DNA of 64,000 nt, taken from contig CP136571.1 in the NCBI GenBank assembly GCA_035192965.1, positions 1,074,501 through 1,138,500 on the forward strand, given 5' to 3'. Each line of letters starts with the position of its first letter. Positions within the stretch are counted from its first letter, which is position 1. Made by a program: the position numbers and the translations under genes. The notes below the pieces were generated by a model, which was given only the letters and a program-made list of their open reading frames with translations, did no database searches and was not told the origin of the DNA. Below, one piece after another: positions 10,910 through 20,019 of the stretch. The DNA is from Fuscovulum sp. GTDB lineage: Bacteria > Pseudomonadota > Alphaproteobacteria > Rhodobacterales > Rhodobacteraceae.

Positions 10910-11240
10910 CAGAAGTTTGCCATGTGGCGGATGCGAAACCGTCTCCGTTTGCCTTGAGCGAGGAGCCGGTCTGTGAGTGGAAGAAGGGATGGCTCGGTCG
11001 ACCGTGCCGTTGGGTATGGACCACATGCAATGATCTCTGGCAACGGCGCGCGCAGATACTTTCGGGAAACAGATAGCCCCACAAAAGATTTCTGCGTGTT
11101 CTGCCTTTGTGTTTGGCGCTTGAGTGTCGCGTCGCGCTGATTTTGGTTTTGCCCAGCCCTTCTTGTAACGATGCTGTTTCGGCAAGCGAAGTGCCGCAGG
11201 TCGGATCTGCAGACGCAGCCCATCGCCGAAGGGAACAGCC
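10910..11240. other. Intergenic gap without a recognised gene
   Basis: 331 bases between pcaB and the SGNH-like gene. Open frames here on the minus strand run antisense into both neighbours and show no family resemblance. No convincing hairpin terminator for the pca operon was found. The last part should hold the promoter of the 11241 gene; its ribosome site is CGAAGGGAAC. Confidence 0.4.
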
Positions 11241-12086
11241 ATGAAAAACCGGGTTGCGGCATTGGCCATCGCCGTGATGGGACTGTTCCTGCGCGGCGAG
11301 GCCATGGCCCAGACGCAGACATCGCCAGACATACTTGTTTTAGGCGACTCGCAGCTTTCTTTCGGAGCGGGTGAGGCCTTTGTTACGATCCTTGAGGACT
11401 TGAGGGGCGCGTGCGGACTTTCGCGCGACACGACTGTCGGCGTGATCGGTGTACGCTCCAGCAGTCTGCAGTCATGGACGTCAACGGGACGCTCGGCCAA
11501 AGGGGCAATCTGCGACATCGACCCGAAATGGAAGGTCAATGCCGGTGCCTACGGACTGCTTTCCCAAGGTGCCAACCCCTATGTCCAGATCGGGCAAGGT
11601 GAACGGTTCCAGTTCTGTCAAGACGGCCTTTCTCCCCTTCAGGCCGTGTTCAACGAGGGGTATTACCAACCAAAGCTCCTGATCATGTTCCTCATGGGCA
11701 ATGCCACGCGACGCTGGGCTGCCAGCGCCGAGGCTGCTTTGCAGGATGCGCGTTCTTTCATTGCCGATTTGCCTGCGGATCAGCCTTGCATCTTCATGAC
11801 GTCGGCCCCGACCTATGGCGAGAAGTCCGTCCGCCTGCGCCAAGTGGCACAGGCCAATATCGAGGCAGCTTTCGCTACAGCCGGTGGGCAGTGCAGCTTT
11901 GTCGCCGGGCTGACACCGGAAACAATCCGTGAAAACCTTGGCAATGCCGCGAACTTTCGTCGCTCGGCCACTGGCAGAGTGAAAGACCCCCTACACCCGA
12001 CCGAAAGAGCAGCGCACCGATTTATGTCTTTGCAGCGCGATGCGCTATGCGCGGCGCTTTCTGCCCAGTTGGGACACGAGGAATGA
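11241..12086 (+). CDS. Secreted SGNH/GDSL-hydrolase-like protein
   Basis: 281 residues with a cleavable signal peptide (about 1-23, ending AMAQ). The mature protein starts with ILVLGDSQLSFG, an SGNH block I with candidate nucleophile Ser37, and has a block V-like DPLHPTERAAHRF with candidate Asp249 and His252. SGNH proteins are esterases, deacetylases or acyltransferases acting on lipids or glycans. An acyl-esterase role on periplasmic glucans is possible because OpgC and OpgH lie downstream, but this is only positional. Several cysteines fit a periplasmic location. It may not be cotranscribed with the next gene, since a small hairpin lies between. Confidence 0.7.
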   Translation: MKNRVAALAIAVMGLFLRGEAMAQTQTSPDILVLGDSQLSFGAGEAFVTILEDLRGACGLSRDTTVGVIGVRSSSLQSWTSTGRSAKGAICDIDPKWKVNAGAYGLLSQGANPYVQIGQGERFQFCQDGLSPLQAVFNEGYYQPKLLIMFLMGNATRRWAASAEAALQDARSFIADLPADQPCIFMTSAPTYGEKSVRLRQVAQANIEAAFATAGGQCSFVAGLTPETIRENLGNAANFRRSATGRVKDPLHPTERAAHRFMSLQRDALCAALSAQLGHEE

Positions 12087-12127
12087 AACCCTCGCATAGG
12101 CATCACGTCTCCGCGACCAGACGGTCC

Positions 12128-12141
12128 CGGCGGTAACGCCG
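12128..12141 (+). terminator. Small hairpin after SGNH gene
   Basis: Five-base-pair stem CGGCG/CGCCG closing a GTAA tetraloop, followed by CTCTTTC. Short and without a full T-tract, so a weak terminator candidate. Confidence 0.3.
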
Positions 12142-12187
12142 CTCTTTCAGCCTGCGAATGGACGTTTAGACAAAACAGGAGCTTTCC

Positions 12188-12709
12188 ATGTTCAAGACCA
12201 CCGCCCTTGCCTTTGCCTTTGCCGCCGGAATGTTTGGAACCGCCTTTGCGGGCGATCAATATGTCGACAAGACCGGATTTGCTGTTTCGGGATATGACGT
12301 CGTATCCTATTTCGAGCTGCCGCAATCCGGGATTGGCCAGCCGCAGCTATCGCCCCTGCCAGGTAATGCCGCGATCACGACAGAATACAACGGAGCCACC
12401 TTCGCCTTCGCGACAGAGGCCAACCGCGACACCTTCCTTGCAAACCCTGCGGCGTTTGCTCCGCAATATGACGGGCATTGCGCCTATGGCGTTTCCAAGG
12501 GCGGCAAGGTTCCCGGCAATCCCACACTCTGGCGGATTGTCGACGGCAAACTCTACCTCAACATTACAAAGAACGTCGTGGGGTTCTGGGAAGAGGACAT
12601 TCCCGGTAATCTGCAGAAGTCCCAAGCCAACTGGCCAGGAATCGAAGCCGCCGATGCTTCAACGGCCAAGATCCCGGCCTTCACCTCGGCGGCACCGGTT
12701 CCCAATTGA
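12188..12709 (+). CDS. Secreted YHS-domain protein
   Basis: 173 residues with an N-terminal signal peptide cleaved near FGTAFA-GDQ. The YHS-like domain follows, with AVSGYDVVSYF, TTEYNGATFAFATEANRDTFLANPAAFAPQY split over its two halves, and HCAYGVSKGGKV. YHS proteins of this secreted type are widespread in Proteobacteria and are suspected to bind metal, but their function is not established. The ribosome site is AGGAG about eight bases before ATG 12188. The stop lies 13 bases before the next gene's likely start, so cotranscription is likely. Confidence 0.82.
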   Translation: MFKTTALAFAFAAGMFGTAFAGDQYVDKTGFAVSGYDVVSYFELPQSGIGQPQLSPLPGNAAITTEYNGATFAFATEANRDTFLANPAAFAPQYDGHCAYGVSKGGKVPGNPTLWRIVDGKLYLNITKNVVGFWEEDIPGNLQKSQANWPGIEAADASTAKIPAFTSAAPVPN

Positions 12710-12722
12710 TCGGACTGGGGAG

Positions 12723-13979
12723 TTGACCGCCATCGAGCCAGAACAAAAGCACGCGCAGGCCCTTGCTGGCCTGCGTGTGCTTGACCTGTCGCGCATCCTC
12801 GCCGGTCCGTCGGCGACCCAACTTTTGGCCGATCTCGGGGCCGAGGTCATCAAGATCGAACGTCCCGGTGTAGGGGACGATACACGCGGCTGGGGGCCGC
12901 CTTTCCTGACTGATGCAACCGGGTGCGAATCTGGCGTGAGCGCCTATTTCCTGTCGGCCAACAGGGGCAAGCATTCGATCGCCGTAAACATAGCCGATCC
13001 GCGCGGGCAGGCACTGGTGCAGGAGCTGGCCGCGCAGGCGGACGTGGTGGTCGAGAATTTCAAGCCGGGTGATCTGGCGCGTTACGGCCTCGATGCAGTT
13101 GCCCTTCGGGCTGCCAATCCACGCCTGATCTATTGCTCCATCACCGGTTTCGGTCAGACCGGGCCAAACGCACAGCGCGCAGGCTATGATTTTCTTGTGC
13201 AGGGCGAAGGCGGGCTGATGAGCCTGACGGGCATGGCAGATGGCCCGCCACTCAAGGCCGGGGTCGGTATCGCCGACCTGATCTGCGGGATGTATGCGGC
13301 AGTGGGCATACTTGCCGCCGTCGTGTCACGCCAGGAAACGGGCGTGGGCCAACACATTGACCTTGCCCTGATGGATGCGCAGGTGGCCATGCTGGCCAAT
13401 CAGGGTGTCGGATTCCTTGTCAATGGACAGTCGCCGCCGAGGCGTGGCAACGACCATCCGACCATCGTGCCATATGGAACCTTTCCGGCCAGCGATGGCA
13501 CCTTCATCCTCGCCATCGGCAATGACGCGCAGTTTTCCCGTTTCGCCGCTCTTGCCGGTGCGCCTGGTCTTTCCGCCGATCCACGCTTTGCCACGAATGC
13601 GGCGCGGGTGAGCAATCGCGACGTTCTGATTCCTTTGGTGGGCGCCCTGACTGCGGGAAGGACAGCGCAGGAGTGGATTTCGCTCTGTGCAGCGCAGGGC
13701 ATTCCGGCAGGCCCGATCAACGATCTTGCACAGGTCTTCGCCAGCCCGCAGGTCGCTTCAAGGGAGATGACCGTCGCCATGACCCTTGCCTCGGGGGAAG
13801 CGGTGAAGGTCATCGGCAACCCGTTGAAGATGTCGGGAACCCCTGTCAGCTATTCCAAGGCGCCTCCCGTGCTGGGGGGCGATACCGTTGCGGTTCTGTC
13901 CCGCTACCTTGGGCTGACACGGGCAGAGCTTTCGGAACTTGCGGCCTCAGGCGTGATTGGCGGGGATTTTGAACCATGA
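12723..13979 (+). CDS. CaiB/BaiF family (class III) CoA-transferase
   Basis: Class III CoA-transferases move CoA between carboxylic acids. The N-terminal LAGLRVLDLSRILAGP, the ADLGAEVIKIERPG segment and LALMDAQVAMLANQ with the catalytic aspartate (about residue 218 from the chosen start) are all clear. The frame is open upstream inside the YHS gene; TTG 12723, preceded by GGACTGGGGAG, is the first start outside it and gives 418 residues. An ATGA junction couples it to the ThDP enzyme, as formyl-CoA transferase is often paired with oxalyl-CoA decarboxylase. The actual CoA donor and acceptor are unknown. Confidence 0.85.
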   Translation: MTAIEPEQKHAQALAGLRVLDLSRILAGPSATQLLADLGAEVIKIERPGVGDDTRGWGPPFLTDATGCESGVSAYFLSANRGKHSIAVNIADPRGQALVQELAAQADVVVENFKPGDLARYGLDAVALRAANPRLIYCSITGFGQTGPNAQRAGYDFLVQGEGGLMSLTGMADGPPLKAGVGIADLICGMYAAVGILAAVVSRQETGVGQHIDLALMDAQVAMLANQGVGFLVNGQSPPRRGNDHPTIVPYGTFPASDGTFILAIGNDAQFSRFAALAGAPGLSADPRFATNAARVSNRDVLIPLVGALTAGRTAQEWISLCAAQGIPAGPINDLAQVFASPQVASREMTVAMTLASGEAVKVIGNPLKMSGTPVSYSKAPPVLGGDTVAVLSRYLGLTRAELSELAASGVIGGDFEP

Positions 13980-15589
13980 CGACAACCGGTGCGGACATCA
14001 TTGGCGAGGCCCTCTTCCGTGCCGGTGCAACCCATGCCTTCGGCATTCCGGGGGGCGAGGTACTCGCCCTGATGCAGGGGTTGGACGCCGCGGGCCTGCG
14101 CTTCGTGCTGGTCAAGCACGAGAATGGCGGCGGCTTTATGGCCGAGGGCCATTGGCACATGACTGGGGCGCTGCCGGTTCTGGTGGCGACGCTTGGCCCC
14201 GGGGTGGCCAATGCGGTCAATGTCGTGGCCAATGCGATGCAGGATCGCGTGCCGCTGATCTTCCTGACCGGCTGTGTCGATGCTGCCGAGGCGGAAACCT
14301 ATACCCATCAGATATTCGACCATCAGGCGATGCTGCGTCCCGTCGTCAAGGGCAGCTTCCGTCTTGCCCGAGGGGCCGTCGGCGCGGGCATGGCGAAGGC
14401 GATCGCCCTTGCGACTTCGGGCCAGCCGGGGCCAGTGCATATCGACGTGCCGATCAACGTAGCCGAAGGCCTTGCTGAAGAGGCATCTCCGCTTACTCTT
14501 TGGACCGCTGCCACCGGACTGCCACCTTTGGACGATCTCAAGCAGGCCTTCGTCGCGCTCTGTGCTGCGCGGCGGCCCATCGCCATCGCCGGTGTTGATG
14601 CAGTGAACGAAGCGGCAGGTCCAACCATCGCCGCCTTCTGCCGTAGCCATCACATTCCGCTTGTAACCACCTACAAGGGCAAAGGGCTGCTGGATGAAGA
14701 TGATCCGCTCTGTTTGGGTGGCGCAGGCCTGTCACCTAAGGCGGATCGCATCTTGATGCCGCTCATCGCGCAGGCCGACACAGTTCTTCTGATCGGCTAC
14801 GATCCAATCGAGATGCGGATCGGCTGGCGCAACCCTTTCGGTCCATCCCAGACCGTAATCGAAATCGCCCCTACCCGGCGCGACCACGGCATGCACCGCG
14901 CAGACATCCCACTGATCGGCGGGATCGCACCAACCCTCGATGCGCTTTGCCATGACGCGCCAGAGCGATGGGCCGAGGGTGAGCCGGATGCTGCCCGGAA
15001 CGCGCTGAAGGCCGCCTTCAGCGGCCCAGATGCATGGGGTCCACATGCAGTTTTCTCGACGCTGCGGGCCGTCATGCCGTCGCAGACCGTAATCACCGCC
15101 GATTCTGGCGCACATCGCATTCTCCTATCCCAGATGTGGGCGTGCCCCGCGCCCCGCCTGATCCTTCAATCCTCGGGCCTGTGCACTATGGCCTGCGCCG
15201 TGCCGCTTGCCGGTGGGGCCAAGATGGGGCGGCCCGAAAGTCCCGTCCTTGCTTTCGTAGGTGACGCCGGGCTGGAGATGGGGGCGGGCGAGTTGGCCAC
15301 CCTTGCTGCGCAGAATCTGCCCATCCTGATCTGCGTTCTCGTTGATCACAGACTGACCCTGATCGAGATGAAGCAGCGCGCGAGCCAGCGCCCGAACCTT
15401 GGCGTCGATTTCGGCGGGCCGGGAGCGGGCACCGATTTCGCAGCCCTTGCCCGGGCCTTTGGCGGGCATGGTGTGGACGTGTCGGACAGCGCCACGCTGG
15501 CCGCCGAGGCACGTGCTGCGCTTGGCCGCGACCGCTTTACCCTGATTGCGGCGCATATCCCGCGACGGGCCTATGACGGGGCCTTTTAA
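13976..15589 (+). CDS. Thiamine-diphosphate enzyme, acetolactate synthase/oxalyl-CoA decarboxylase-like
   Basis: 537 residues with the three-domain layout of ThDP decarboxylases: N-terminal pyrimidine-binding domain with the catalytic glutamate in VKHENGGGFMAEG (about residue 45), a central domain, and a C-terminal diphosphate domain. The metal/ThDP motif reads GDAGLEMGAGELATL with VDHRLTLIE instead of the usual GDG...NN, so the second half is atypical. Coupled to the CoA-transferase by ATGA, which suggests decarboxylation or condensation of an acyl-CoA made by its partner. Substrate not predictable. A 152-base gap follows before the next gene. Confidence 0.78.
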   Translation: MTTTGADIIGEALFRAGATHAFGIPGGEVLALMQGLDAAGLRFVLVKHENGGGFMAEGHWHMTGALPVLVATLGPGVANAVNVVANAMQDRVPLIFLTGCVDAAEAETYTHQIFDHQAMLRPVVKGSFRLARGAVGAGMAKAIALATSGQPGPVHIDVPINVAEGLAEEASPLTLWTAATGLPPLDDLKQAFVALCAARRPIAIAGVDAVNEAAGPTIAAFCRSHHIPLVTTYKGKGLLDEDDPLCLGGAGLSPKADRILMPLIAQADTVLLIGYDPIEMRIGWRNPFGPSQTVIEIAPTRRDHGMHRADIPLIGGIAPTLDALCHDAPERWAEGEPDAARNALKAAFSGPDAWGPHAVFSTLRAVMPSQTVITADSGAHRILLSQMWACPAPRLILQSSGLCTMACAVPLAGGAKMGRPESPVLAFVGDAGLEMGAGELATLAAQNLPILICVLVDHRLTLIEMKQRASQRPNLGVDFGGPGAGTDFAALARAFGGHGVDVSDSATLAAEARAALGRDRFTLIAAHIPRRAYDGAF

Positions 15590-15597
15590 GGGAGGCG

Positions 15598-15646
15598 CTG
15601 TAACGACTGCGTGAGACGGGTGTTACGATCCCTTCCGACTGTAACA
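15598..15646. promoter_or_regulatory. Helically phased TGTnAC repeats before the glucan operon
   Basis: Three copies of TGTAAC/TGTTAC at 15599-15604, 15621-15626 and 15640-15645. Adjacent copies are 22 and 19 bases apart, about two helical turns. The second and third form an inverted repeat (TGTTAC, then GTAACA at 15641-15646). They lie about 100 bases before the TTC38-like gene, suggesting an operator for the downstream unit. The first two copies are spaced 2 x 11 bases as in Pho boxes, but the middle repeat is not conserved. Confidence 0.4.
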
Positions 15647-15741
15647 AAACAGGGTCGGATAGCGAAACGCAGACTGTCCGCGCCTGCAAATGCCGATCTC
15701 CGTCCCCTGCAGGCCTTCACTCCGCCGTGAAAGGTTTGCCC

Positions 15742-17082
15742 ATGCCGCTGTCAGATGACCTGAGTGGAACGCCCACCTCCCTTTCATCGGAGTTGATCGA
15801 TGACTGGAACCGGGTGATCAGGGGCATACTCTCGCACGCGGCAAGCACCGGACCCGATCTGAACCGCGTGCTTGCAGCCTGTCCAGATTTCGCGCTGGGT
15901 CAGGCGATCCGGGGGATATCCTGTCTTCTGCTGGGCCGCGCAGAAATGGTGGAAATCGCCCGTCAAGCCTATGCCGCAGCGCTGACCGGTGCCCCTGCAA
16001 CGATGCGAGAAATCGCTTTCGTCCACGCTCTGGGCGACTGGCTGGGCGGCCGCCCCTCCCGTGCCGCCGCGCGCATGGAGGTGATCCTGAGTTTGAACCC
16101 TCGGGATGCTTTGGCAATGAAGATGGTTCAGGCGATCCATTTCGTCATGGGCAGGCCCGATGCGATGCGCGCGTCGGTTGAAGCCATCCTTCCCGCATGG
16201 ACCGACGACCACCCGGCGCGCGGCTACATCTTGGGCTGCCATGCCTTCACGCTGGAAGAAACTGGAGAATTTGCGCAGGCAGAACGGATCGGCCGCGACG
16301 GCGTAGCGCTTGCCACGGATGATGCTTGGGGTCTGCATGCCGTGGCTCATGTCTATGACAGCACGGGCCGCGCGCGCGCCGGGCTGGATTGGTTGACGGG
16401 GCGCGAAGCCGCTTGGGCGCATTGCAACAACTTCCGCTTCCACGTCTGGTGGCATCGGGCCCTGATGCATCTGGACCTTGGGGAGTACGAGGCTGCGCTG
16501 GCCCTCTACGACGCCGATATCCGCGCCGAGAAGACCGACGATTACCGCGATATCTCGAACGCGGCCTCCCTTCTTGCGCGGCTAGAACTTGAAGGCGTCA
16601 ATGTCGGCGAACGGTGGGAAGAACTGGCAGACCTGTCCGAGAACCGTGCCACCGACGGCTGCCTCGCCTTCGCGGATCTTCATTACATGCTGGCGCTTTG
16701 CGGCGGCGCGCGGGATCAGGCGGCCGCTGGACTTATCGCCCGCATGCAGGCCACACGCCCTGTGGGCCATGAAGCGCAGCGGGTCATCGCCCATCCGGGC
16801 CTGCATATCGCGCAGGGACTGCAATCCTTTGCCGGGGGAGAATATGCGTCGGCATGGATGCACCTGCGTGCAGGGCGCGCTGACCTGCAGCAGATCGGCG
16901 GCAGCCACGCGCAGCGCGATATCTTTGATCGCATCACCATCGAAGCGGCGCTCAGAAGCGGATACTCAGAAGCGGCTGAAGCCCTGCTTCGCGATCGGAT
17001 GGCACGGCGGGCGGGCACTATTGACGGCTATACCTCCGCGCGCCTGTCCCTGATCGACGCTGTTCGCGTCAAGGCCGTGTGA
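15742..17082 (+). CDS. TTC38-like tetratricopeptide-repeat protein
   Basis: 446 residues from ATG 15742, preceded by AAAGG at a spacing of seven; a GTG at 15727 lacks a ribosome site. The protein resembles the TTC38 family: helical TPR-like repeats (RAEMVEIARQAYAAAL, ETGEFAQAERIGRDGVALA, HLDLGEYEAALALYDADIRA), with HAVAHVYDSTGRARAGLDWL in the centre. No signal peptide, so cytoplasmic. Function of the family is unknown. Its stop is one base from the OpgC start, tying it to glucan synthesis or modification by operon context. Confidence 0.78.
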   Translation: MPLSDDLSGTPTSLSSELIDDWNRVIRGILSHAASTGPDLNRVLAACPDFALGQAIRGISCLLLGRAEMVEIARQAYAAALTGAPATMREIAFVHALGDWLGGRPSRAAARMEVILSLNPRDALAMKMVQAIHFVMGRPDAMRASVEAILPAWTDDHPARGYILGCHAFTLEETGEFAQAERIGRDGVALATDDAWGLHAVAHVYDSTGRARAGLDWLTGREAAWAHCNNFRFHVWWHRALMHLDLGEYEAALALYDADIRAEKTDDYRDISNAASLLARLELEGVNVGERWEELADLSENRATDGCLAFADLHYMLALCGGARDQAAAGLIARMQATRPVGHEAQRVIAHPGLHIAQGLQSFAGGEYASAWMHLRAGRADLQQIGGSHAQRDIFDRITIEAALRSGYSEAAEALLRDRMARRAGTIDGYTSARLSLIDAVRVKAV

Positions 17083-17083
17083 C

Positions 17084-18274
17084 ATGGCGTCGGCCCAAAA
17101 GCAGCGTGACCTTCGCCTCGATTTCTTTCGCGGCCTTGGCATGTTCATCATCCTCATCGCCCATATCACCGGCAACCCCTGGGCGCTGTGGATACCTGCC
17201 CGCTTCGGCTTTTCCGACGCGACAGAGATGTTCGTTTTCTGCTCTGGCATGGCCTCTGCGCTTGCCTTCGGGGCAGTCTTTTCGCGGGCAGGTTGGCTGT
17301 TAGGGACAATCCGCATCCTGCACAGGGTCTGGCAGGTTTATTGGGTGCATTTGGGCGTGTTCTTCGTGACGCTTGCCCTGATGGTCGCGCTGAACATGAC
17401 GGGTTTCTTCCCGCGTGATGAGGTTTCGGCGCTGAACCTCAATCACTTCCTCAACAACACCGGTCCGAACCTGATCGGCTTGCTGACCCTGACCTATGTG
17501 CCGAACTATTTCGACATCCTGCCGATGTATCTGGTGATCCTCGCGCTTATCCCCGTGATGATGGGGCTTGCACGCCAAGATACGCGGCTTGTTCTTGCCG
17601 CAAGCATCGCGCTTTGGATCGCAGCCACAGCCGGATTGAACTTTCCGGCCGAACTTTGGTTCACCAAATCCTCTGACCGCCAATGGTTCTTCAACCCATT
17701 TGCTTGGCAGCTTGTATTCTTCACCGGCTTTGCCCTGATGGCGGGATGGCTTCCCGCGCCACCCGTCCACCGCGCGTTGATCTGGCTGGCGGTCGGGATC
17801 GTGCTTCTGTCGATACCCTTTGCCTGGGGCAAGGTCTTTACCCAATTCGAACTGCTGCGCGAGGTCCGAAAAGCCGCAGCACCACTGTTCAACAAGACCG
17901 ACTTTGGCATCTTGCGCTATGTCCACTTCCTCGCACTTGCCTATTTGGCCTGGGCCGCTGTGGGACCAGACGGCGCGAGATTGCGACTTGGCGGCTGGGC
18001 CGGACAGATCATCGCCCTCATCTGCCGCGTCGGTCAGCAATCGCTTGCGGTTTTCGCCGCATCCATGGTGCTTGCGCGCGTCCTTGGCGCATTCTTGAAA
18101 CTGGCAGGAAGCAGCCCGCTTGCTGCGCTTGTGGTGAACCTCACGGGTTTCGCCTTGATCATCGGCGTGGCATGGATCGCCGCCTATTTCAAAAGCCAGC
18201 CATGGAAGACCGCCCCGGTCCGCACCGCCGCACCCGCGGCTGAAGCAGACTGGCAAACCAAGGTGCGGACGTGA
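17084..18274 (+). CDS. opgC: OpgC-family membrane acyltransferase
   Basis: 396 residues with about ten hydrophobic membrane segments. The opening RDLRLDFFRGLGMFIILIAH and FSDATEMFVFCSGMASALAFG are characteristic of OpgC, the integral membrane protein that adds succinyl groups to osmoregulated periplasmic glucans. LTLTYVPNYFDILPMYLVIL also matches. It starts one base after the TTC38-like gene and its stop overlaps the GTG start of opgH, so the unit is translationally coupled. The linked acyl-CoA enzymes upstream could in principle supply an acyl donor. Confidence 0.88.
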   Translation: MASAQKQRDLRLDFFRGLGMFIILIAHITGNPWALWIPARFGFSDATEMFVFCSGMASALAFGAVFSRAGWLLGTIRILHRVWQVYWVHLGVFFVTLALMVALNMTGFFPRDEVSALNLNHFLNNTGPNLIGLLTLTYVPNYFDILPMYLVILALIPVMMGLARQDTRLVLAASIALWIAATAGLNFPAELWFTKSSDRQWFFNPFAWQLVFFTGFALMAGWLPAPPVHRALIWLAVGIVLLSIPFAWGKVFTQFELLREVRKAAAPLFNKTDFGILRYVHFLALAYLAWAAVGPDGARLRLGGWAGQIIALICRVGQQSLAVFAASMVLARVLGAFLKLAGSSPLAALVVNLTGFALIIGVAWIAAYFKSQPWKTAPVRTAAPAAEADWQTKVRT

Positions 18275-20019
18275 CGTTCTCCCCGCGTCAGCTTTTGCCC
18301 GGCAGCCTTGCTGCGGAATCGCTGGTGATGCCGGACCAGAGCATGACGGCACCCTTTCGTGATCCTGCTGCACCGGGTCTGCGCCCAAGCGGGCAGGTAT
18401 TGGCCTGTCGGACCTTCGTGCTTGTGCTGCCGCTCTGCTTCACAGTTGCGCTTGTTGCGGTATGGGTTGGCTGGTTCACCATGGACGGACGGCTGACACT
18501 AGCAGAGGCCGTCGTGGCCGGCTTATCGGGTTTTGCGTTCTTCTGGATGGTCCTCTCGGTCGCCACTGCGATACTTGGGCTTTGCTGGAGGCGGCCATCC
18601 ACGGTGCGGCCCCTTCATGAGCTAAAAGTCGCGATCCTGCTGCCGATGTATGGGGAGCCTGCCGCAGAAACGATCGGCAATGCCATTCAGCTTCTTGCAG
18701 GTGTTGGCGGCAAGGGCAGGCATTCCTTCTCACTGCATGTTCTGTCCGACACACGATCCTCGGCTGCGGCATTGATCGAGGAGGCAGTGGTCGCGGCATG
18801 CCGCCTTCGGCATCGGGGCCTTTCCCTGACCTACCGTTGCCGCGCCAAGAACACCGATTACAAGTCCGGCAATATTCGCGACTGGGTGATCTCGGAAGGT
18901 CACGCCCATGACGCCATGCTAATCCTAGATGCGGATAGCATCATGGGGCCTGACACAGTGATCCTGATGGCAGATGCCATGGCACGGAAGCCTGGGCTTG
19001 GCCTGATCCAGACCATCCCCCGTATCCTTCCTGGGAAGACCGTCTGGCAGGGTCTGCAAAGCTTTGCCTCCGAGGTCTACGGCATGAACATGGGGCGCGG
19101 CTTTGCCATGTGGACGGGAAATGAGGGTAATTTCCTTGGTCATAATGCTTTGGTCAGGACACGTGCCTTCGCCGCCTCAGCCGGTCTGCCGCATCTTCCC
19201 GGTGTGGCCCCGCGCGGTGGGGTCATCCTTAGTCATGACTTCGTCGAAGCTGCCCTGATGCGTCGCGCCGGATGGGGGGTGCAGATGATGCCAGAGGCGG
19301 AAGAAAGCCATGAAGACACGCCCGAAACGCTGATCGGATACCTAAGGCGCGACCAACGCTGGTGTCAGGGCAACCTGCAGCATGTCAGGCTTCTTCTGGT
19401 CCCCGGGCTGCACCCCTTGTCGCGGTTCCACCTTTTGCAGGGGGCTATGTCCTACTTCTCCTCGGTCTGGTGGCTGCTTTTGCTTCTGCTCTGGGCGCTT
19501 TCCGGCCAGGGTGGGACCGCAATCGTTGCCACTCCGCTCTTGGCGGACTGGTCACTCACCCCCCAAATGCCACAGACCACCATCGCCGGTGTCGTTGTCG
19601 CTATGCTTGTCGCGCCGAAGCTTCTGGGGATCATCGCCCACTTGCGCGGCAACGGCCTGCCAATTGCCGGGGTGCCCCGCTTTGCAGGTCTCGTTACGGC
19701 CGAGCTGCTCGTTTCCGCTCTACTCGCCCCGGCTTTGATGGTGCACCAAGTGCGGGCGGTGCTGCGCATTGTGCGGGGGGGTGATGGGGGATGGATGCCG
19801 CATGCCACAGGCCGGTCTGACTTGCGCACTCTTTTGCGATTTCATGCTGTCGAAACCGGGCTCGGCGTGGTTCTTCTTTCACTGTCCCTCGCTGGAAAGA
19901 TCAGCCCTTGGCTTCTGCCCATCAGTGTCAGCCTCTGTCTGACCATTCCCTTGGCGGCGCTTGTGCAGATGCCCCTCTCGGCATTCAAGCAACGCCAAGC
20001 CGGGGAGAAAACCGCATGA
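18271..20019 (+). CDS. opgH: Glucans biosynthesis glucosyltransferase OpgH
   Basis: 582 residues, shorter than the enterobacterial OpgH because it lacks the long cytoplasmic N-terminal extension, as in other Alphaproteobacteria. Family 2 glycosyltransferase that polymerises UDP-glucose into the periplasmic glucan backbone. Seen: membrane helices at about 40-110, then RAKNTDYKSGNIRDWV, the DAD metal motif in LILDADSIM, SHDFVEAALMRRAGW, the product motif DQRWCQGNLQH, and C-terminal membrane helices. The start is GTG 18271 in a GTGA overlap with opgC. No opgG is present next to it. The stop overlaps the next ATG. Confidence 0.9.
   Translation: MTFSPRQLLPGSLAAESLVMPDQSMTAPFRDPAAPGLRPSGQVLACRTFVLVLPLCFTVALVAVWVGWFTMDGRLTLAEAVVAGLSGFAFFWMVLSVATAILGLCWRRPSTVRPLHELKVAILLPMYGEPAAETIGNAIQLLAGVGGKGRHSFSLHVLSDTRSSAAALIEEAVVAACRLRHRGLSLTYRCRAKNTDYKSGNIRDWVISEGHAHDAMLILDADSIMGPDTVILMADAMARKPGLGLIQTIPRILPGKTVWQGLQSFASEVYGMNMGRGFAMWTGNEGNFLGHNALVRTRAFAASAGLPHLPGVAPRGGVILSHDFVEAALMRRAGWGVQMMPEAEESHEDTPETLIGYLRRDQRWCQGNLQHVRLLLVPGLHPLSRFHLLQGAMSYFSSVWWLLLLLLWALSGQGGTAIVATPLLADWSLTPQMPQTTIAGVVVAMLVAPKLLGIIAHLRGNGLPIAGVPRFAGLVTAELLVSALLAPALMVHQVRAVLRIVRGGDGGWMPHATGRSDLRTLLRFHAVETGLGVVLLSLSLAGKISPWLLPISVSLCLTIPLAALVQMPLSAFKQRQAGEKTA

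Noticed and set aside
12207-12722. Long N-terminal extension of the CoA-transferase
   Set aside because: It overlaps the clearly coding YHS gene in another frame; the family N-terminus begins shortly after 12723.
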